Shown piece by piece: positions 5,927-6,717 of a stretch of DNA of 6,717 bases. The position numbers and the translations under genes are program-made. Origin of the DNA: Puniceicoccales bacterium (GTDB lineage Bacteria > Verrucomicrobiota > Verrucomicrobiia > Opitutales > UBA953). Location of the stretch: assembly GCA_031289285.1 (NCBI GenBank), contig JAITPT010000197.1, positions 1 through 6,717 on the forward strand. Direction: 5' to 3'. Numbering within the stretch: position 1 is the first letter of the stretch; each line of letters begins with the position of its first letter. A model generated the notes under the pieces. The model saw nothing but the letters and a program-made list of their open reading frames with translations, ran no database searches and was not told the DNA's origin.

Positions 5927-5960
5927 GAATAAAAAGGCAGCCATTTTTTTCGTTTGACTT
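5927..5960 (+). repeat. 34-bp dispersed repeat R2, copy 2
   Basis: A direct repeat of 157-190 with three mismatches. It contains AAAGGCAGCCATTTTTTTCG and ends TTTGACTT. One mismatch breaks the perfect palindrome of copy 1. It is followed by CAAAATAGC (5961-5969), the inverse of the nine bases after copy 1. Confidence 0.7.
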
Positions 5961-5981
5961 CAAAATAGCTTATGTTCGTTA

Positions 5982-6059
5982 GGCTCTCGCTCAGCACACA
6001 GCAGGATTATAGAGCGGGGTTGCTGCGACAGCATCCCCACTCAAAAATAGCGAGGAGCC
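5982..6059 (+). other. Structured ~78-nt palindrome (possible RNA or hairpin element)
   Basis: The outer arms GGCTC-TCGCT (5982-5991) and AGCGA-G-GAGCC (6049-6059) pair over 10 bp with one bulged base. Inside, 6012-6025 (GAGCGGGGTTGCTG) pairs with 6029-6042 (CAGCATCCCCACTC) around a CGA loop, with two mismatches. A closing helix plus a long inner hairpin resembles a small structured RNA or a hairpin-type repeat. It matches no riboswitch or tRNA I know, and no gene follows directly downstream. Confidence 0.5.
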
Positions 6060-6062
6060 AAT

Positions 6063-6230
6063 AAACTTAAAAACGACAGTTAATGCGGGCGATTTTACGC
6101 AATCTTTTGGCCGTCTGCGCCTTGAACCTTCCGCTCCACGCACCGCAAGGTGCGCGTCGAGAAAGCGCAAACCGCATCCCCCTCAAAATCTTGCGCGAAC
6201 CCTTCTCGCTGAACTGCCGTTCTTAGAATA
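6063..6230 (-). repeat. Palindromic repeat R1, copy 3 (complete)
   Basis: The best-preserved copy. The left end (AAACTTAAAAACGACAGTT at 6063) and right end (AACTGCCGTTCTTAGAATA, to about 6230) form imperfect terminal inverted repeats of about 45 bp. The centre holds CGCACC (6139-6144), GCAA (6145-6148), GGTGCG (6149-6154). Positions 6132-6159 are the exact reverse complement of 4068-4095. Length and inverted ends suggest a non-autonomous MITE-like element; no target duplication is obvious. Confidence 0.75.
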
Positions 6231-6235
6231 ACAGT

Positions 6236-6451
6236 TTGTCTTTTTCTCAACGTCCCGAAAACAAAAAGGTGTGTGATTGTGCGCCAGCCTTCGTGTTTTC
6301 GTGCCTTCGTGTGAGATAATCGTGCGGTTTGGAGTTACACCCAAAAACAATTTCTGCCGAGTGACGTTGGCTGGTGTGGGACGGGTGCGGGTCGTGGGCG
6401 TTGTGTGGTAAAAAATTTCTCACATTAATACACTATGGCTGGCGCACAAAT
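6236..6451. other. Intergenic region bounded by a 13-bp inverted repeat
   Basis: No gene is seen. TTGTGCGCCAGCC (6277-6289) and GGCTGGCGCACAA (6437-6449) are perfect inverse copies, 147 bp apart. Between them lie an 8-bp tandem array (6288-6311), a G-rich stretch (6374-6412) and an AT-rich end. The segment could be a small insertion, but no transposase or target duplication is visible. Confidence 0.5.
6288..6311 (+). repeat. Three-unit 8-bp tandem array
   Basis: Units CCTTCGTG, TTTTCGTG, CCTTCGTG, in phase. It is the same style of short intergenic tandem word as at 1146-1222 and 4355-4404, with a different word. Confidence 0.6.
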
Positions 6452-6580
6452 GCCCCCCCCCTCCCTCTTGAATAATTTACCAGACTAAAAAAACTATTTG
6501 ACAGGACAAATGAACAAAAGCAGCGAACGACGAACACGTGCGCAGGTGCAGAAAAAACAAGACTCGTTGACTCCATGCCA
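6452..6580 (-). repeat. 129-bp tandem repeat, right array unit 1
   Basis: It begins with a C8 run and ends GACTCGTTGACTCCATGCCA. It contains the R3 core at 6470-6503 (GAATAATTTACCAG ... TATTTGACA), matching the left-array core at 29 of 34 positions in opposite orientation. An A-rich tract precedes TTGACA, but no -10 follows. Confidence 0.85.
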
Positions 6581-6588
6581 TGCAACCA

Positions 6589-6717
6589 GCCCCCCCCTCC
6601 ATCCGGAATAATTTCCCAGACAAAAAAAACTATTTGACAGGACAAACAAACAAAAGCCGCGAACGAACGAGCACGAGCACAGGTGCAAAAAAAACAAGAC
6701 TCGTTGACTCCATGCCA
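6589..6717 (-). repeat. 129-bp tandem repeat, right array unit 2 (reaches window end)
   Basis: The second unit, same length and same 3' end as unit 1, separated from it by 8 bp (period 137). Its core is at 6606-6639. The window stops exactly at the end of the unit, so the array may continue. Short hypothetical frames on the minus strand here are simply the repeat translated. Confidence 0.85.

Noticed and set aside
5982..6059. The palindrome considered as a tRNA or rho-independent terminator
   Set aside because: No cloverleaf, no anticodon arm or CCA-type end, and no T-run after the stem.
6433..6697. Repeated peptide-like words (such as LSNSFFSLVNYS) on the minus strand of the right array
   Set aside because: They are the translated tandem repeat. 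The similar words in the left array follow from the shared DNA core and are not evidence of coding.
6452..6717. Tandem repeats considered as a CRISPR array
   Set aside because: Only two units of 129 bp, near-identical throughout, with no unique spacers and no cas genes.

Overview
The window looks like a chromosomal segment from a GC-rich, Gram-negative-type anaerobe or facultative anaerobe. Verrucomicrobiota (Opitutae-like) is my best guess. It rests on C-rich third codon positions, gene starts without Shine-Dalgarno sequences, AC-rich leaders, and intergenic DNA full of short-period tandem words. This is inference, not a database result.

Layout: positions 1-1343 hold no convincing intact gene. 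This stretch contains a palindromic repeat cut by the window edge, a 34-bp repeat, two tandem copies of a ~148-bp repeat, a possible gene remnant, a perfect hairpin and two 9-bp tandem arrays. Positions 1344-3998 hold three co-directional genes for a biotin-dependent, sodium-pumping decarboxylase: a gamma/delta-type membrane anchor (OadG), a biotin carrier protein, and the beta subunit (OadB) that carries the Na+ channel. The carboxyltransferase (alpha) subunit is not in the window. Positions 4000-4190 hold a second copy of the palindromic repeat, starting directly after the oadB stop. Positions 4355-4404 are a five-unit 10-bp tandem array. Positions 4514-5631 hold a 61-codon small ORF followed by a 290-residue C39-like (papain-fold) cysteine peptidase. 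From 5632 to the end there is no convincing gene: a structured ~78-nt palindrome, further copies of the left-hand repeats (some inverted), and a tandem pair of 129-bp repeats reaching the last base.

Function: the decarboxylase genes fit a complex that decarboxylates a CoA ester or oxo-acid (methylmalonyl-CoA or oxaloacetate), passes CO2 to biotin, and releases it at the beta subunit while exporting Na+. Such complexes typically serve succinate/propionate fermentation. The substrate cannot be set without the alpha subunit. The small ORF and peptidase are probably a separate unit of unknown role. The most unusual features are the nested repeat families around the genes, the enlarged N-terminal segment of OadB, and the small-ORF/peptidase pair.
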